Shown here: in pieces, positions 25,287 through 33,870 of the stretch
Position numbering within the stretch: the first letter of the stretch is position 1
How the letters are laid out: each line of letters starts with the position of its first letter
From: an uncultured Clostridia bacterium
Lineage (GTDB): Bacteria > Bacillota > Clostridia > Christensenellales > Borkfalkiaceae
Reading direction: 5' to 3'
Length of the DNA: 64,000 nucleotides
NCBI GenBank assembly: GCA_937920115.1
Contig: CALGVF010000082.1
Span: 11,242-75,241 of the forward strand
Notes under the pieces: generated by a model
What the model was told of the DNA's origin: nothing
What the model saw: only the letters and a program-made list of their open reading frames with translations
Database searches by the model: none
Position numbers and translations under genes: made by a program

Positions 25287-25784
25287 ATGGCATTAGCAAA
25301 AAACAATACGACCGGCGTGACCGGCGTTACCTTTGAAAACTATTCGCATAAGTATCGCGCATACGTTCATTTAGGCGGCGAAAAAATCTCACTCGGGTAT
25401 TTCGATACTTTATCCGAAGCCGCAAAAGCCCGCTCCGACGCTCAGCAGTTTTACAAGACACCGCTCGTCAGCAGACTTCGGCTTGTGGACTTTCTTTCAA
25501 AGAAATACGGACTGACTGCCGACTATACGCTTTCGGGCGTTTTAGACGCTCTCAAGGCTTATAAATTCGGCAACGAAAGTTTTCCTACGTTTGCTATCAA
25601 TTATTTCAAAAATGCGGGTACGTTCTACTCTGAGCCTGTCTATCCGGAAATGCCCACACTGCTGCAGTGGATGAACGGAATGAGTATGATTCGGATATCC
25701 AAAACGACCGGACAGACACCTACCGAAGTAAAGCAAACGCTTCTGACGTCTATCTCTCAATTAAGGGGACCTCGGGTATGCTGA
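25287..25784 (+). CDS. AP2-domain DNA-binding protein
   Basis: 165 aa. Residues about 6-52 (TGVTGVTFENYSHKYRAYVH, LGYFDTLSEAAKARSDA) form an AP2/ERF DNA-binding domain, which in phages is usually fused to HNH nucleases; no HNH motif is present here. The C-terminus (MSMIRISKTTGQTPTEVKQTLL) resembles a helix-turn-helix, so this looks like a regulator, not a homing enzyme. AAAGGAAA precedes ATG. It overlaps the next gene by 7 nt. Confidence 0.75.
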   Translation: MALAKNNTTGVTGVTFENYSHKYRAYVHLGGEKISLGYFDTLSEAAKARSDAQQFYKTPLVSRLRLVDFLSKKYGLTADYTLSGVLDALKAYKFGNESFPTFAINYFKNAGTFYSEPVYPEMPTLLQWMNGMSMIRISKTTGQTPTEVKQTLLTSISQLRGPRVC

Positions 25785-25993
25785 TATTATTAATATTTAT
25801 ATTTGCGGGACTACTTGAAATCGGGATTATCGCCTCGGTTTTCATACCGTATTTTCGTTACAAAGCATACAAAGATATCGAGCGCGAAACTTTGCTGAGC
25901 AAAAACGATAAGAAAAACTCTTCCGAAAACTTTCCAAAATCCGACGAATCGGACGACGAAAATTCTGCCTCAAAAAAAAACCACAATATATAG
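25778..25993 (+). CDS. small membrane protein with acidic tail
   Basis: 71 aa from ATG 25778 (AAGGGG 9 nt upstream). An N-terminal membrane helix of about 24 residues (MLILLIFIFAGLLEIGIIAS) is followed by a Ser/Asp/Lys-rich cytoplasmic tail. Function unknown. Last gene before the 1.1-kb intergenic region. Confidence 0.6.
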   Translation: MLILLIFIFAGLLEIGIIASVFIPYFRYKAYKDIERETLLSKNDKKNSSENFPKSDESDDENSASKKNHNI

Positions 25994-27135
25994 TGGAAAT
26001 TTTCTGAGCGGCTTTTGGATTTTACGATTTTGGGGCGACGGCTTACGTATTTTTAAGTAATATTTCGAACTGATTTTAATTATTTTTCGATACAATCTGC
26101 GTGGGATTTTCCTATGCAGATTTTTCTTTTTGCTTTATTTTTGGGATTTGATTTGCTTTATTTATGTTTTGCGATTCATTCTGCGTTCGACTTTCGGGCT
26201 TTCATATTATATAATGCGCATACGCATACACACATGCGCGCGCGTAGGAAATACCTTTTCACATATCTTTTTATAAGGCTTTGCGTATGTTTGTCTTTTT
26301 AATATCCACACTTCAGATTAATTTATTTTTTGAGTTATTTTAGGCAAATGTCCCCCCTTTTTGCTTTTCGCTTGTCAACGTTTGTCAATTTGTAAATTAT
26401 CTATATCTTGCTACGTTTTTATCACTCTGAAATAATGTCGGGAAATCACTTACATACCACCCCCGTTTTTTTTAGTCAGTTATATAAAAAAAAGTTGGCT
26501 TTTGCCTTTAAAGAAACTGCCTAAATGAAAAATAAACTGCCTAAAATGCCTCTTTTTGACACTTTTTTGAAGTTTAAGTGCCTATCCGTTTTTGCAAAAA
26601 TCGTAGATAATTTCTAATGAAACGCTCGCTCTCACGCGCAATATTATGTATAATTTTATATTAATCTACATGCGTATACATACATGTAAGGAAGATAATG
26701 TGCGTGAATACATAATTTTTCGTGATTTATGGAAAAAAAGAAAAAAAAATAAAGATAAATACAGAAGATTTTGAGAAAATTTAAAATTGCACTTAAAATT
26801 GAATTGGCTTGAAAAATTAAAATTATGTCAGTTAGAAGTTTGCAATATTTTAAAAAATTCGGGGCTGTCAATCAAAAAACTGCGAAATTTGCAATTTTTT
26901 GTTTTGGCTCGCTTTCGGTTGCGTATCATGCGTATGAGGACGTTCGTTTGCTCTCGGCGGCTTCCCCGTTTGATTTTCGTCGCACCAAAAAAATTTTTTC
27001 GGAAATTTGCAAAAAAACTCTTGACATTCCCGTTTCGGTGTGCTATACTCAAGGCGAATAACGGGTTCGGAGTTTTCGCTCTTCGCTCGTTACTTCGTAA
27101 AATTTTGACTCTTATCTCGGAGGCTTTCTACCCCT
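25994..27135. other. 1.1-kb intergenic control region A
   Basis: No convincing gene. AT-rich with homopolymer tracts. It contains two AAACTGCCTAAA repeats (26514-26525, 26534-26545), the inverted form of a repeat found three times at 37.48-37.56 kb. It also has AAAATTGCACTTAAAATTG (26783-26801), present in exact inverted form at 37674-37692, and GAAGATTTTGAGAAAA (26764-26779), which recurs in direct orientation at 37884 with one base inserted. The promoter at 27021-27049 closes it. Candidate origin or late-control region. Confidence 0.55.
27021..27049 (+). promoter_or_regulatory. sigma-A-type promoter
   Basis: TTGACA at 27021-27026, 17 bp, TATACT at 27044-27049 with GTGTGC before it, the same extended -10 as at 10279. 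It drives the 27136 gene and the TerS/portal region. Confidence 0.8.
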
Positions 27136-27912
27136 ATGCAATCTTCCGATAACTTCGACAACGCTGTAGTTTCGCAATTTCTTTCCGATTGTGGTTTCTC
27201 GCTTGATGTGTCTGCCACGTCGGATTCTTTGGGTTCTTTAACTACTCCCGCGTCTTGTGTTCACACCCAGCCCGCATTATTTCCCTCGATCGCTTATCGC
27301 CATCGTCTGCGTTGCTTTACCCTTTACTTTCAAGGTCCTCAACGCTGCGGACTTCAACGCTTCAATTTCTACGAAGCCGACTTCTTAGCCGCTTTCGAGA
27401 ACTCTAAATTCCTCAGGCTCGTTTCGTCCTCTCTCGACGACGATTCCCGAGTGCCTTTCGACAAGTCCGATTTCTTTGACGATTCCGCTCTTGCCGCTTA
27501 CCCTAAACTCGTTTTTAAGTTCTTTTCCGTTACACCAACCGTTCTCAACCTCGCTAAACGACTCGATAAAAAACGGAAACGGAAAATCTTTCTCCATCCT
27601 AAACTCGCCGCAGTCCATAAGGCTCTCGGCGTCTATTCCTACTCGGATGCCTCCGTTGCCTATCGCGCTAAACATCCTCGCAATTCGCAATCTCAGGTCC
27701 CTCCCGATTCGGTATATTCCCAAATTCAGTCCCCCTCGCCTAATATGCTCACCATCGTTCGCAAAGCCGCCGAAGCTCACGACCTCAATTGGTTCCATTT
27801 GTATTTCGACGAGTTTCTTGATATGATTGGCAGAAAGGCGGTTACAAGGCGAATTCGCGACGAGGTCGAGAAAGACTTCAGGAAAAGAGTAAACGAGGCT
27901 CAGAGGGGCTAA
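27136..27912 (+). CDS. hypothetical protein upstream of the head genes
   Basis: 258 aa, first gene behind the 27021 promoter, with CGGAGG 12 nt before ATG. Ser/Phe/Asp-rich, basic C-terminus (RKAVTRRIRDEVEKDFRKRV). No recognised family. A long minus-strand frame overlaps it, but promoter, Shine-Dalgarno and neighbours support the plus strand. Codons end mainly in C or T, unlike most genes in the window. Confidence 0.6.
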   Translation: MQSSDNFDNAVVSQFLSDCGFSLDVSATSDSLGSLTTPASCVHTQPALFPSIAYRHRLRCFTLYFQGPQRCGLQRFNFYEADFLAAFENSKFLRLVSSSLDDDSRVPFDKSDFFDDSALAAYPKLVFKFFSVTPTVLNLAKRLDKKRKRKIFLHPKLAAVHKALGVYSYSDASVAYRAKHPRNSQSQVPPDSVYSQIQSPSPNMLTIVRKAAEAHDLNWFHLYFDEFLDMIGRKAVTRRIRDEVEKDFRKRVNEAQRG

Positions 27913-27933
27913 AGAGGGCTTCAGAGAGGCATT

Positions 27934-28077
27934 ATGAATTCGGGCAATACACTCGGTTTCGGACAATTTGGATTGCTTCGTTTCCTCTGTGTGGTCCTTC
28001 TTTCGTTTATTGCAAATTACTCCGTTTTGGTAAATTCTTTGCCATTTTTGGACTCTGAATTTTCCATTTTCGGTTAA
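27934..28077 (+). CDS. small membrane protein
   Basis: 47 aa. GAGAGG 5 nt before ATG; a hydrophobic helix at about 13-37 (FGLLRFLCVVLLSFIANYSV). Function unknown. It fills the gap between the preceding gene and the TerS candidate. Confidence 0.55.
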   Translation: MNSGNTLGFGQFGLLRFLCVVLLSFIANYSVLVNSLPFLDSEFSIFG

Positions 28078-28109
28078 TATATTTTTTCTCAAAGGTGGTG
28101 CTTTTCTCT

Positions 28110-28646
28110 ATGCCGAATAACGACTTCGATAACGATTTCCTCGATAACGATTCCGACGTCGTCACAGTCAAAAATCACCCCCCCGCTCCCGACTCCTCCG
28201 ACTTCGCCGCTTCTTCTAAAAAAGGCTATAAGTCCGATGTCGAACCTAAGGTCTATATGGACCTCCTCCGTAAGCCTAATCGCCCCGATAAGCATATCAA
28301 AAACTTCGACTTCACTCTCGAGGACTTCGAAAACCTTTGCTCTGTGTGGACTCCTAAAAAAGACTTCACTCTCTTACTGCACTGCTCCGCTTCGGACCTC
28401 GATAAGTTTTGCAATATCGCCTATAATATGAATTTCAACGATACCTATGCTAACCTCATAGGCGTCGCTAATCTCTGGGCAAGACGCGCTATCTCTAACC
28501 TCGCTCAACGCGGGAATAATACCGCTATGGCTTGCATGATTAAGCACTTTATGAAACTCGACGACAACGTCGCTCCCCAACCCTCTGTTACCATTATCAA
28601 CGATTTGGGTTCGGGTAAATATAATGATAAAAATAATAATAAATAA
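28110..28646 (+). CDS. probable terminase small subunit
   Basis: 178 aa from ATG 28110 (AAGGTGG upstream). Residues about 60-165 follow the TerS plan: an alpha-helical DNA-binding region (FTLEDFENLCSVWTPKKDF, CSASDLDKFCNIAYNM) followed by the RRAISNLAQRGNNTAMACMI helix typical of the oligomerisation segment (usually ...GNPTMLIWLGKQ). It lies two genes before the portal. TerL is 18 kb away, so the pairing rests on sequence pattern only. Confidence 0.55.
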   Translation: MPNNDFDNDFLDNDSDVVTVKNHPPAPDSSDFAASSKKGYKSDVEPKVYMDLLRKPNRPDKHIKNFDFTLEDFENLCSVWTPKKDFTLLLHCSASDLDKFCNIAYNMNFNDTYANLIGVANLWARRAISNLAQRGNNTAMACMIKHFMKLDDNVAPQPSVTIINDLGSGKYNDKNNNK

Positions 28647-28660
28647 GGAGAGTTTTTACT

Positions 28661-29214
28661 ATGATTGATAGGTTTGCAAGGGAATTGCTTGCCTCTCAGG
28701 GAGAACGGAATCATTTTACGCGCGCTCTTATTGTTCGTACAGTAACTCCTTTAAAAATCGGTGAAACACCGGCTACAAACGAAGCGGTGAAGTACACCGA
28801 TTTTTTTATACAATAAGGTGGAAACCGAGTAAGCAGGAATGTAATAAAGATTATCCATTTTTAATAAAATGCGACTGGTTTATCGGTGGAAAGATTAGAG
28901 TGAGTAGTTATGAGGGATTGCAAAATGCGGCACAAAAAAATCCTTGGATAAAATTCCTCGTAGAATATACCACAATAAGCGTTCACGATTTTGCTCGAGC
29001 CAAAGCAAATCAGTTAATATCGTTTCCATTTTTTTTAAATTATACGAAATACGAATCGGAAATGCGCGCACAGATTCCGAATTGCCCAACTTACTACCCT
29101 TTTTATACCCCATATGAAGAATCAATGCGACAAGTTGAGTATAGAGAAGGCGTTTATATTAATAAAGGTAAAATGACCGAAAAAGAGAGGTTCAAAGGAC
29201 TTTATGACGATTAA
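28661..29214 (+). pseudogene. head-region hypothetical gene with a one-base loss
   Basis: AAGGAGAG precedes ATG 28661. The frame reads MIDRFARELLASQGERNH...VTPLKIGE and then diverges, stopping at 28816. From about 28765 the -1 frame is open through NTGYKRSGEVHRFF...FIGGKIRV to 29214, overlapping the portal start. The total is 554 nt, one short of a multiple of three, and a GAAAC tract at 28763-28767 with one more A would join the halves into 184 aa. The second half could also be read from GTG 28900. A terminator-like hairpin (28753-28763 with 28795-28805) lies over the break. Confidence 0.5.
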
Positions 29215-30886
29215 GGAATGGTTTCAGAAGAAGTTGTTCGGACGTAGCGGGATAGCGAAAGAGAACGGAAAGCCCGACCCCGAGCGACTGACTTTTATAA
29301 ATAATAATGACGCGCTCACACGTACACGTATACGCGAATATAATATATGGTACGGTGGGGACGGTGACGAATTACTGAATTACTATACCCACGCGAATAT
29401 GTACGAAGCAAACTACGAGCCGTTTTATGCGAGAAACAAGAGAAGTTACTTTTGGGCGATATCGTCGACCGAAACGGATATCAAGAGAACGCATAGCGGA
29501 CAGCCCCGGAACATAGTCGATACGCTTGTGGGGATATGCCGATTTCCGACGATAAGTTCGAAAGTTACCGGGGACGGGCAGAACATAGTCGACGCGAACC
29601 TGAGAAAGATAATCGAAGAGGGGCGGCTGAAAGACGTGTACAGACAGGAACAGTTACCGCTAACGTTAGTCGAGGGTTGGGGCTGTTATAAAATATGTTG
29701 GGATAAAGACATATCGGATTATCCGTTCGCAACATATTACAGAGCAGAGAACGTCGACTTTATATATAAAAGCAATCGGATAGTGAGTGTGGTTTTTAAA
29801 GATTACTACACAGCAGAAGATGGGAAACAGTATATGCTCGCCGAAACGCGAAGCATAAAATACGATAAAGACGAAGATAACCGTTATCTTGCGATCGAAT
29901 ACGAATTGTTCAGACTATCGGGAAGCGACGATGACATAGCCGCCGCCGAAAAAATAGACTTGAAAAGCATAGAGAAGTTCGCAGAGTTGCAGGATATGAA
30001 AGTGTCGAACTGCAATTTACTGCTCGCAGTGCCTTGTATCTTATTTGCGAATACGTCGAAAGTCGGCGGGTACGGCAGATCGATATTCACAGGCAAAATC
30101 GATTTGTTCGATGATTTGGATCAGTGCTTATCGCAAGCATCGAACAGTGTGAGAAAATCCACACCAGTTGAATACTTCAATGCAGATTATCTCGAGAGGG
30201 ATCCGAAAACGGGAATGCCGATACAGCCGCATGCGTATGACCGAAAGTATACGATAATAAACGGACAGCGGAATTCGGATGGAACGAGTACGGGCGAAGC
30301 CGTGCAGACGACGCAACCGAATATCGACTTCGGGCAGTACAGCGAGCAAGCCGTGCAGATACTCTTACAAATCATAAACGGTGTAATGTCGCCGGCGACG
30401 TTGGGAATCGATATAGCAAAGAAAGACAACGCCGAGGCTCAACGTGAGAAAGAAAAAGTAACGATATTCACGCGAAACGGGATAATCGATAGCGAAACGC
30501 TGATCCTGAAATCTTTGTGTTCGCAGTTACTGTGTGCGAAAGAGTTGATGGACAGCGAGAAGATAACCGTTCGGGACTACGATATATCGGTGAAGTTCAG
30601 CGAGTTTGCAGACGATAGTTATGAGAACAAACTCGAAAAACTCGGAGCGGCTTTGGACGCGCAGTGCATTTCCGAAGAAATGTATATGGCAAAACTGTAC
30701 GGCGATACACTTCCGGCAGACGAATTCGAGCGCGAAAAGCAGTGGCTAATCGAACATCATACGCGTCCGCGTGACGAGGGAATGCTCGGAATAGCCGGCG
30801 GCGGGGCTAATTTACCCGGGATGAACGGCGAACCGACGCTCGAAAACGAGGCAAACGGCGAAATCGGCGCAGAAGAAAACGTATAA
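29204..30886 (+). CDS. portal protein
   Basis: 560 aa, the usual length. It shows the portal layout: an N-terminal clip/wing region, FDDLDQCLSQASNSVRKSTPVEYF (about 306-329) and QYSEQAVQILLQIINGVMSPATLGIDIAKKDNAEAQREKEK (about 385-425), the segment that forms the tunnel-loop helices in SPP1/phi29-like portals, then helical C-terminus with a low-complexity acidic end. It forms the dodecameric DNA gate at one capsid vertex. It overlaps the preceding gene by 11 nt; a strong terminator follows. Confidence 0.85.
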   Translation: MTIKEWFQKKLFGRSGIAKENGKPDPERLTFINNNDALTRTRIREYNIWYGGDGDELLNYYTHANMYEANYEPFYARNKRSYFWAISSTETDIKRTHSGQPRNIVDTLVGICRFPTISSKVTGDGQNIVDANLRKIIEEGRLKDVYRQEQLPLTLVEGWGCYKICWDKDISDYPFATYYRAENVDFIYKSNRIVSVVFKDYYTAEDGKQYMLAETRSIKYDKDEDNRYLAIEYELFRLSGSDDDIAAAEKIDLKSIEKFAELQDMKVSNCNLLLAVPCILFANTSKVGGYGRSIFTGKIDLFDDLDQCLSQASNSVRKSTPVEYFNADYLERDPKTGMPIQPHAYDRKYTIINGQRNSDGTSTGEAVQTTQPNIDFGQYSEQAVQILLQIINGVMSPATLGIDIAKKDNAEAQREKEKVTIFTRNGIIDSETLILKSLCSQLLCAKELMDSEKITVRDYDISVKFSEFADDSYENKLEKLGAALDAQCISEEMYMAKLYGDTLPADEFEREKQWLIEHHTRPRDEGMLGIAGGGANLPGMNGEPTLENEANGEIGAEENV

Positions 30887-30896
30887 ATTAGTGTGG

Positions 30897-30931
30897 CGGA
30901 CGAGAGAAAAGCGGTCTTTCGTCCGTTTTTT
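30897..30931 (+). terminator. rho-independent terminator after portal
   Basis: CGGACGA (30897-30903) with TCGTCCG (30919-30925), then six T. It sits between portal and minor head protein genes, so expression of the latter may depend on readthrough. Confidence 0.75.
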
Positions 30932-30966
30932 ATTAAGCAATACCGTGCTAATCAGGTGAAATTCTA

Positions 30967-31728
30967 ATGAAAGTTAAGCAAAACCCACTAACAATTTTAG
31001 ACTACAAGCGGATGACGGACGAAGCGTTTAAGGCAATAGTAGACGGAATAGAGCGAAAAACGAGCATATCGGAGTTTGAAAAGTCCTATAGCCGTGCGTT
31101 AAAAATGTATAATTATGCAAAAAAAGGTGAATATTATGCAATTTTAGACGCTGTTATGCAAGTCTACCGTGCCACTAAAAGAGCAACCGAGAGCGGAAAA
31201 TGGACGGATATTTTGGCTCAGACTGCGACGTTCAATCGGATATTTTATGCCTGCAAGAGATCCTCGGAAAGTACGCGGATCGAGGTCAAAAAGGACGCCG
31301 TTCGCCGTGCGTTTGATAGGGGCTTTATATTCTTTATCTGCACAACGCACCCGAATTCAGCGAGCGATCACCGCGACCTGCAAGGCAAAATTTACGTCGA
31401 TAAAAATTGGCGTTCGCGGGTGAAGCCTGAACTGTATCTTGCCGTGCTATCGTACATTGAACTGCGGCATATTATGACGGTTCAGGAAGTTATGGGAAAG
31501 CCGTATTGGCTGACTACTCGTCCGTATTGCGGGCATCGACTGAAGCCGATTCCTATCCGTACCGTGCTTGATACTCCGCAAAATTTGCTCGTTCAGACAT
31601 ACGCGGAAGTCAAGCCAAAGCGGATTACGAGCGAGCAGGACTACTATAATTTCCGTCGGGAAGTGTATCAGAAACTGTACGACCGAGTACCCGTGCAAGC
31701 ATTCGACCGCAAGCGACGCACAAAATAG
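30967..31728 (+). CDS. MuF-like minor head protein
   Basis: 253 aa. HPNSASDHRDLQGKIYVDKNW (about 127-147) and GKPYWLTTRPYCGHRLKPI (about 178-196) match the conserved block of Mu gpF/SPP1 gp7-like or minor-capsid-2 proteins, which bind the portal and enter with DNA. AGGTGA precedes ATG. It carries no toxin domain; the ADP-ribosyltransferase often fused to MuF is a separate gene here at 42606. A convergent terminator follows. Confidence 0.7.
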   Translation: MKVKQNPLTILDYKRMTDEAFKAIVDGIERKTSISEFEKSYSRALKMYNYAKKGEYYAILDAVMQVYRATKRATESGKWTDILAQTATFNRIFYACKRSSESTRIEVKKDAVRRAFDRGFIFFICTTHPNSASDHRDLQGKIYVDKNWRSRVKPELYLAVLSYIELRHIMTVQEVMGKPYWLTTRPYCGHRLKPIPIRTVLDTPQNLLVQTYAEVKPKRITSEQDYYNFRREVYQKLYDRVPVQAFDRKRRTK

Positions 31729-31909
31729 AAAACCTTAGAATTTATGCGGGGTTTTGCGAGGCAATGTATCTATTTTGTAGGTGTAAGCCCGTGCGGGATG
31801 TATCCGTTTTGTAGGGGTACTTACAGGCTTTGCTATGTGGAATATTACATACCGATATATTGCGGACGTGATACCGCGAGCCGTGCAAGTCATATCAATA
31901 CAGAGTAAT

Positions 31910-31940
31910 AAAGGACGGACTTCCCGCCGTCCTTTTCTGT
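31910..31940. terminator. bidirectional terminator between head genes and minus-strand cassettes
   Basis: AAAGGACGG (31910-31918) with CCGTCCTTT (31927-31935); T or A runs on both sides let it act on both strands. The 180 bp to its left hold no gene, only two imperfect ATGTATC...TTTTGTAGG repeats (near 31770 and 31808). Confidence 0.75.
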
Positions 31941-31945
31941 TGCCC

Positions 31946-32161
31946 TCAGAACATCTCGTTCTCGACCTTTTGGATAACCTCAAACAATGCGCTTTGGCTT
32001 GCTTTAAACGACTCGTAAGCGTTACCACCCGCCGCCGCGAACTTGCTTTCGTTGCTTGCGTTATCCGTGTAGATTGCCTTTAATTGTCTGAGCGATAAGA
32101 TGCCGAACGCGTACATTCTGCGGTATAATCCGTAATATAACTCGCGTTGCTTTTCGTCCAT
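31946..32161 (-). CDS. hypothetical protein, last gene of minus-strand cassette 1
   Basis: 71 aa from the ATG at 32161, with AAGGGGTG 7 nt upstream. Helical: KQRELYYGLYRRMYAFGILS and LRQLKAIYTDNA. No family recognised. It starts 11 nt after the small membrane protein and ends at the bidirectional terminator. Confidence 0.6.
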   Translation of the reverse strand: MDEKQRELYYGLYRRMYAFGILSLRQLKAIYTDNASNESKFAAAGGNAYESFKASQSALFEVIQKVENEMF

Positions 32162-32172
32162 TATCTCACCCC

Positions 32173-32307
32173 TTATAAATTCCCGTTTATGAGCATACCG
32201 AGGGCGAAAAAGCCCGCGATAAATGCCCATAACGCTAAGTTTATTAGTATTCCTTTTATGCTCGGAAATGGTTGCTTGTTGCCATAATCTAAGAATTTAC
32301 GATCCAT
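32173..32307 (-). CDS. small membrane protein, cassette 1
   Basis: 44 aa: one hydrophobic helix (INLALWAFIAGFFALGMLI) after a polar N-terminus. AAGGAAG lies 12 nt before ATG. Function unknown. Confidence 0.6.
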   Translation of the reverse strand: MDRKFLDYGNKQPFPSIKGILINLALWAFIAGFFALGMLINGNL

Positions 32308-32340
32308 TGCGTTCTACTTCCTTTATGTATATTTATGCAA

Positions 32341-32652
32341 TTAAAGCATTTCGCTTGCTGACGGAACGTAAAAATGGATTTCAGATTTTCCGTTCACTTC
32401 TCCGTCCATCCATTCGTTATTATAAGAGAGTTTAACCGTTGCGCCCCAACCGCTTTTATTTGCAACTTGTATCGCGTAATTCGGGTTAACTTTCTCGCCC
32501 GTTGCCCATACACCCTGATGTAATACAACATAGGGATATTGCTTTATAAAATCCATAAGGGATCTTTCGATATCATCTTCCGGAAATTTAAACGTTTTGT
32601 TTTCGTCAATGTGTCCGAGTTCTAACAAGTTAATATCTTTAAATTCTGTCAT
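32341..32652 (-). CDS. hypothetical protein, first gene of minus-strand cassette 1
   Basis: 103 aa, acidic, no recognised family. AAAGGAG precedes the ATG at 32652 and the promoter 32683-32711 lies directly upstream. A long basic-poor soluble protein of this type, driven by its own strong promoter, fits an early host-interaction gene; that is inference. Confidence 0.6.
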   Translation of the reverse strand: MTEFKDINLLELGHIDENKTFKFPEDDIERSLMDFIKQYPYVVLHQGVWATGEKVNPNYAIQVANKSGWGATVKLSYNNEWMDGEVNGKSEIHFYVPSASEML

Positions 32653-32682
32653 TAATATAAATCTCCTTTCTTTTATGGTTAT

Positions 32683-32711
32683 ATTATACCATATATAGAT
32701 AGCGTTGTCAA
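32683..32711 (-). promoter_or_regulatory. minus-strand promoter of cassette 1
   Basis: On the minus strand TTGACA (32706-32711), 17 bp, TATAAT (32683-32688), with TGG before the -10. An A/T-rich block follows upstream and CCGTGC lies 69 bp upstream (plus 32780-32785), with a further copy at 32887-32892. Confidence 0.85.
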
Positions 32712-32903
32712 GTATTTAAACAAACTTTTTTAAAATATTTTTATCCTGAAACCGTCCGCCCGGGAACGGCTACCGAGTAGCACGGACCTCATCGGACTGC
32801 CCGGAGATAAAGTGATTTTCTGTTGTGGATATTCTCCGATAGGCTACGCGCCGTAACGCGGATTCGGGGTGCGGGGTGACGGCTTTGCACGGCTATATAA
32901 GAC

Positions 32904-32935
32904 AAAAGAAAAACGGAACGATTTCCGCTCCGTTT
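32904..32935 (-). terminator. terminator of cassette 2
   Basis: On the minus strand the stem AAACGGA/TCCGTTT (plus 32929-32935 and 32911-32917) is followed by a T-rich run, just after the gene ending at 32943. Confidence 0.65.
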
Positions 32936-32942
32936 ATTCTTG

Positions 32943-33173
32943 TTATTTGCCTTGTATGCCTTGCAAAAAGTCTTTAACCATTGCCAAGCAACTATCTGCC
33001 GTTACGCAGATTTTAAACGAGTTGTTCTCGCAGGTGACATGTAAATATTCTTCGTCACCGTCAAAGATATAATCGCAATCATTAAAGCCTGCCTGCCTTG
33101 CTAATGGCTTTATAATATTGACTGTAAAGCGTCTTTTGCCCATGTAATTTTCGCCGTATAATGGTTTTCTCAT
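32943..33173 (-). CDS. hypothetical protein, cassette 2
   Basis: 76 aa. GGGAGGGCG precedes the ATG at 33173. Basic N-terminal half, acidic middle (DCDYIFDGDEEYLHV). No family recognised. Confidence 0.55.
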   Translation of the reverse strand: MRKPLYGENYMGKRRFTVNIIKPLARQAGFNDCDYIFDGDEEYLHVTCENNSFKICVTADSCLAMVKDFLQGIQGK

Positions 33174-33175
33174 TG

Positions 33176-33448
33176 TTACGCCCTCCCTGAGTTTATTTTG
33201 TCCGCTGTTTCGCTTAATATCGAGCGGTATTCTCTTTCGCCGTCATCCGTCCCGCGATCTTCGTTTTCTTCGTCATAAACGGCACACAAGCCTAACATAG
33301 TCAACTCTGAATTGTTAAGTCCAAAACTTTCTTTTAACCATTCCGAAACGGCTACATCGCCATCTTCTTCAGTTTTTTGCTTTATGATTTCATTAAATAG
33401 CCATAGCCTGAAATCATCAATCATGTTGTACGTTTTCTTTTCGTCCAT
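33176..33448 (-). CDS. hypothetical protein, first gene of cassette 2
   Basis: 90 aa from the ATG at 33448 with AAAGGAG upstream; a longer frame to 33478 lacks a site. Acidic (DEENEDRGTDDGERE), no recognised family. The promoter 33493-33521 is upstream. Confidence 0.55.
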   Translation of the reverse strand: MDEKKTYNMIDDFRLWLFNEIIKQKTEEDGDVAVSEWLKESFGLNNSELTMLGLCAVYDEENEDRGTDDGEREYRSILSETADKINSGRA

Positions 33449-33492
33449 ATATAAATCTCCTTTGCAATGGCTTTCCATCCACTTGCAAGTAT

Positions 33493-33521
33493 ATTATACC
33501 ATATATAGATAGCGTTGTCAA
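33493..33521 (-). promoter_or_regulatory. minus-strand promoter of cassette 2
   Basis: TTGACA (33516-33521), 17 bp, TATAAT (33493-33498). About 75 bp around it are nearly identical to the cassette 1 promoter. CCGTGC lies 69 bp upstream (plus 33590-33595). Confidence 0.85.
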
Positions 33522-33604
33522 GTATTTAAACAAACTTTTTTAAAATATTTTTATCCTGAAACCGTCCGCAACCCGCCGCCCGGAGATTAGCACGGACTAT
33601 ATAG

Positions 33605-33636
33605 AAAAAAGGCGGAACGCAATGTCCCGTCCTTTT
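33605..33636 (-). terminator. terminator of cassette 3
   Basis: On the minus strand AAGGACGG pairs with CCGCCTT (one bulge), followed by a T run (the A run at plus 33605-33610). It follows the gene ending at 33661. Confidence 0.6.
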
Positions 33637-33660
33637 CCTTGATTGAGATTTATATATATG

Positions 33661-33867
33661 TTATGTGTGAGCGTAAATATTAAGGTTAAAATCGTTTTTA
33701 GTGGATCGCGTTGTCTTTATTGCTTTATTGAAATAATCTATCGCGGATTGTTTATCTTCGGTGTACATCATACCATAGGCGACTGCCTTTGTTTGACGTT
33801 CAACGCCATAAAGTCCGCAATCATATTTTACAAGGCATATCGAGCCTTTTCTCGCTAATATAATCAT
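33661..33867 (-). CDS. hypothetical protein, cassette 3
   Basis: 68 aa. AAGGGAG lies before the ATG at 33867, inside the end of the preceding gene. No recognised family. Confidence 0.55.
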   Translation of the reverse strand: MIILARKGSICLVKYDCGLYGVERQTKAVAYGMMYTEDKQSAIDYFNKAIKTTRSTKNDFNLNIYAHT

Positions 33868-33870
33868 CGT

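Noticed and set aside
26114..26302. 62-codon ORF with a HTHTHMRARR segment
   Set aside because: It comes from an alternating CA/CG tract and has no start signals.
26787..27152. ORFs inside intergenic region A
   Set aside because: They run through the 27021-27049 promoter, have no ribosome binding site and consist of low-complexity AT-rich sequence.
27385..28092. Minus-strand ORF of 235 codons opposite the 27136 gene
   Set aside because: The plus strand has promoter, Shine-Dalgarno site and consistent neighbours; the minus ORF has no promoter or site and arises from the C-rich codons of the plus gene.
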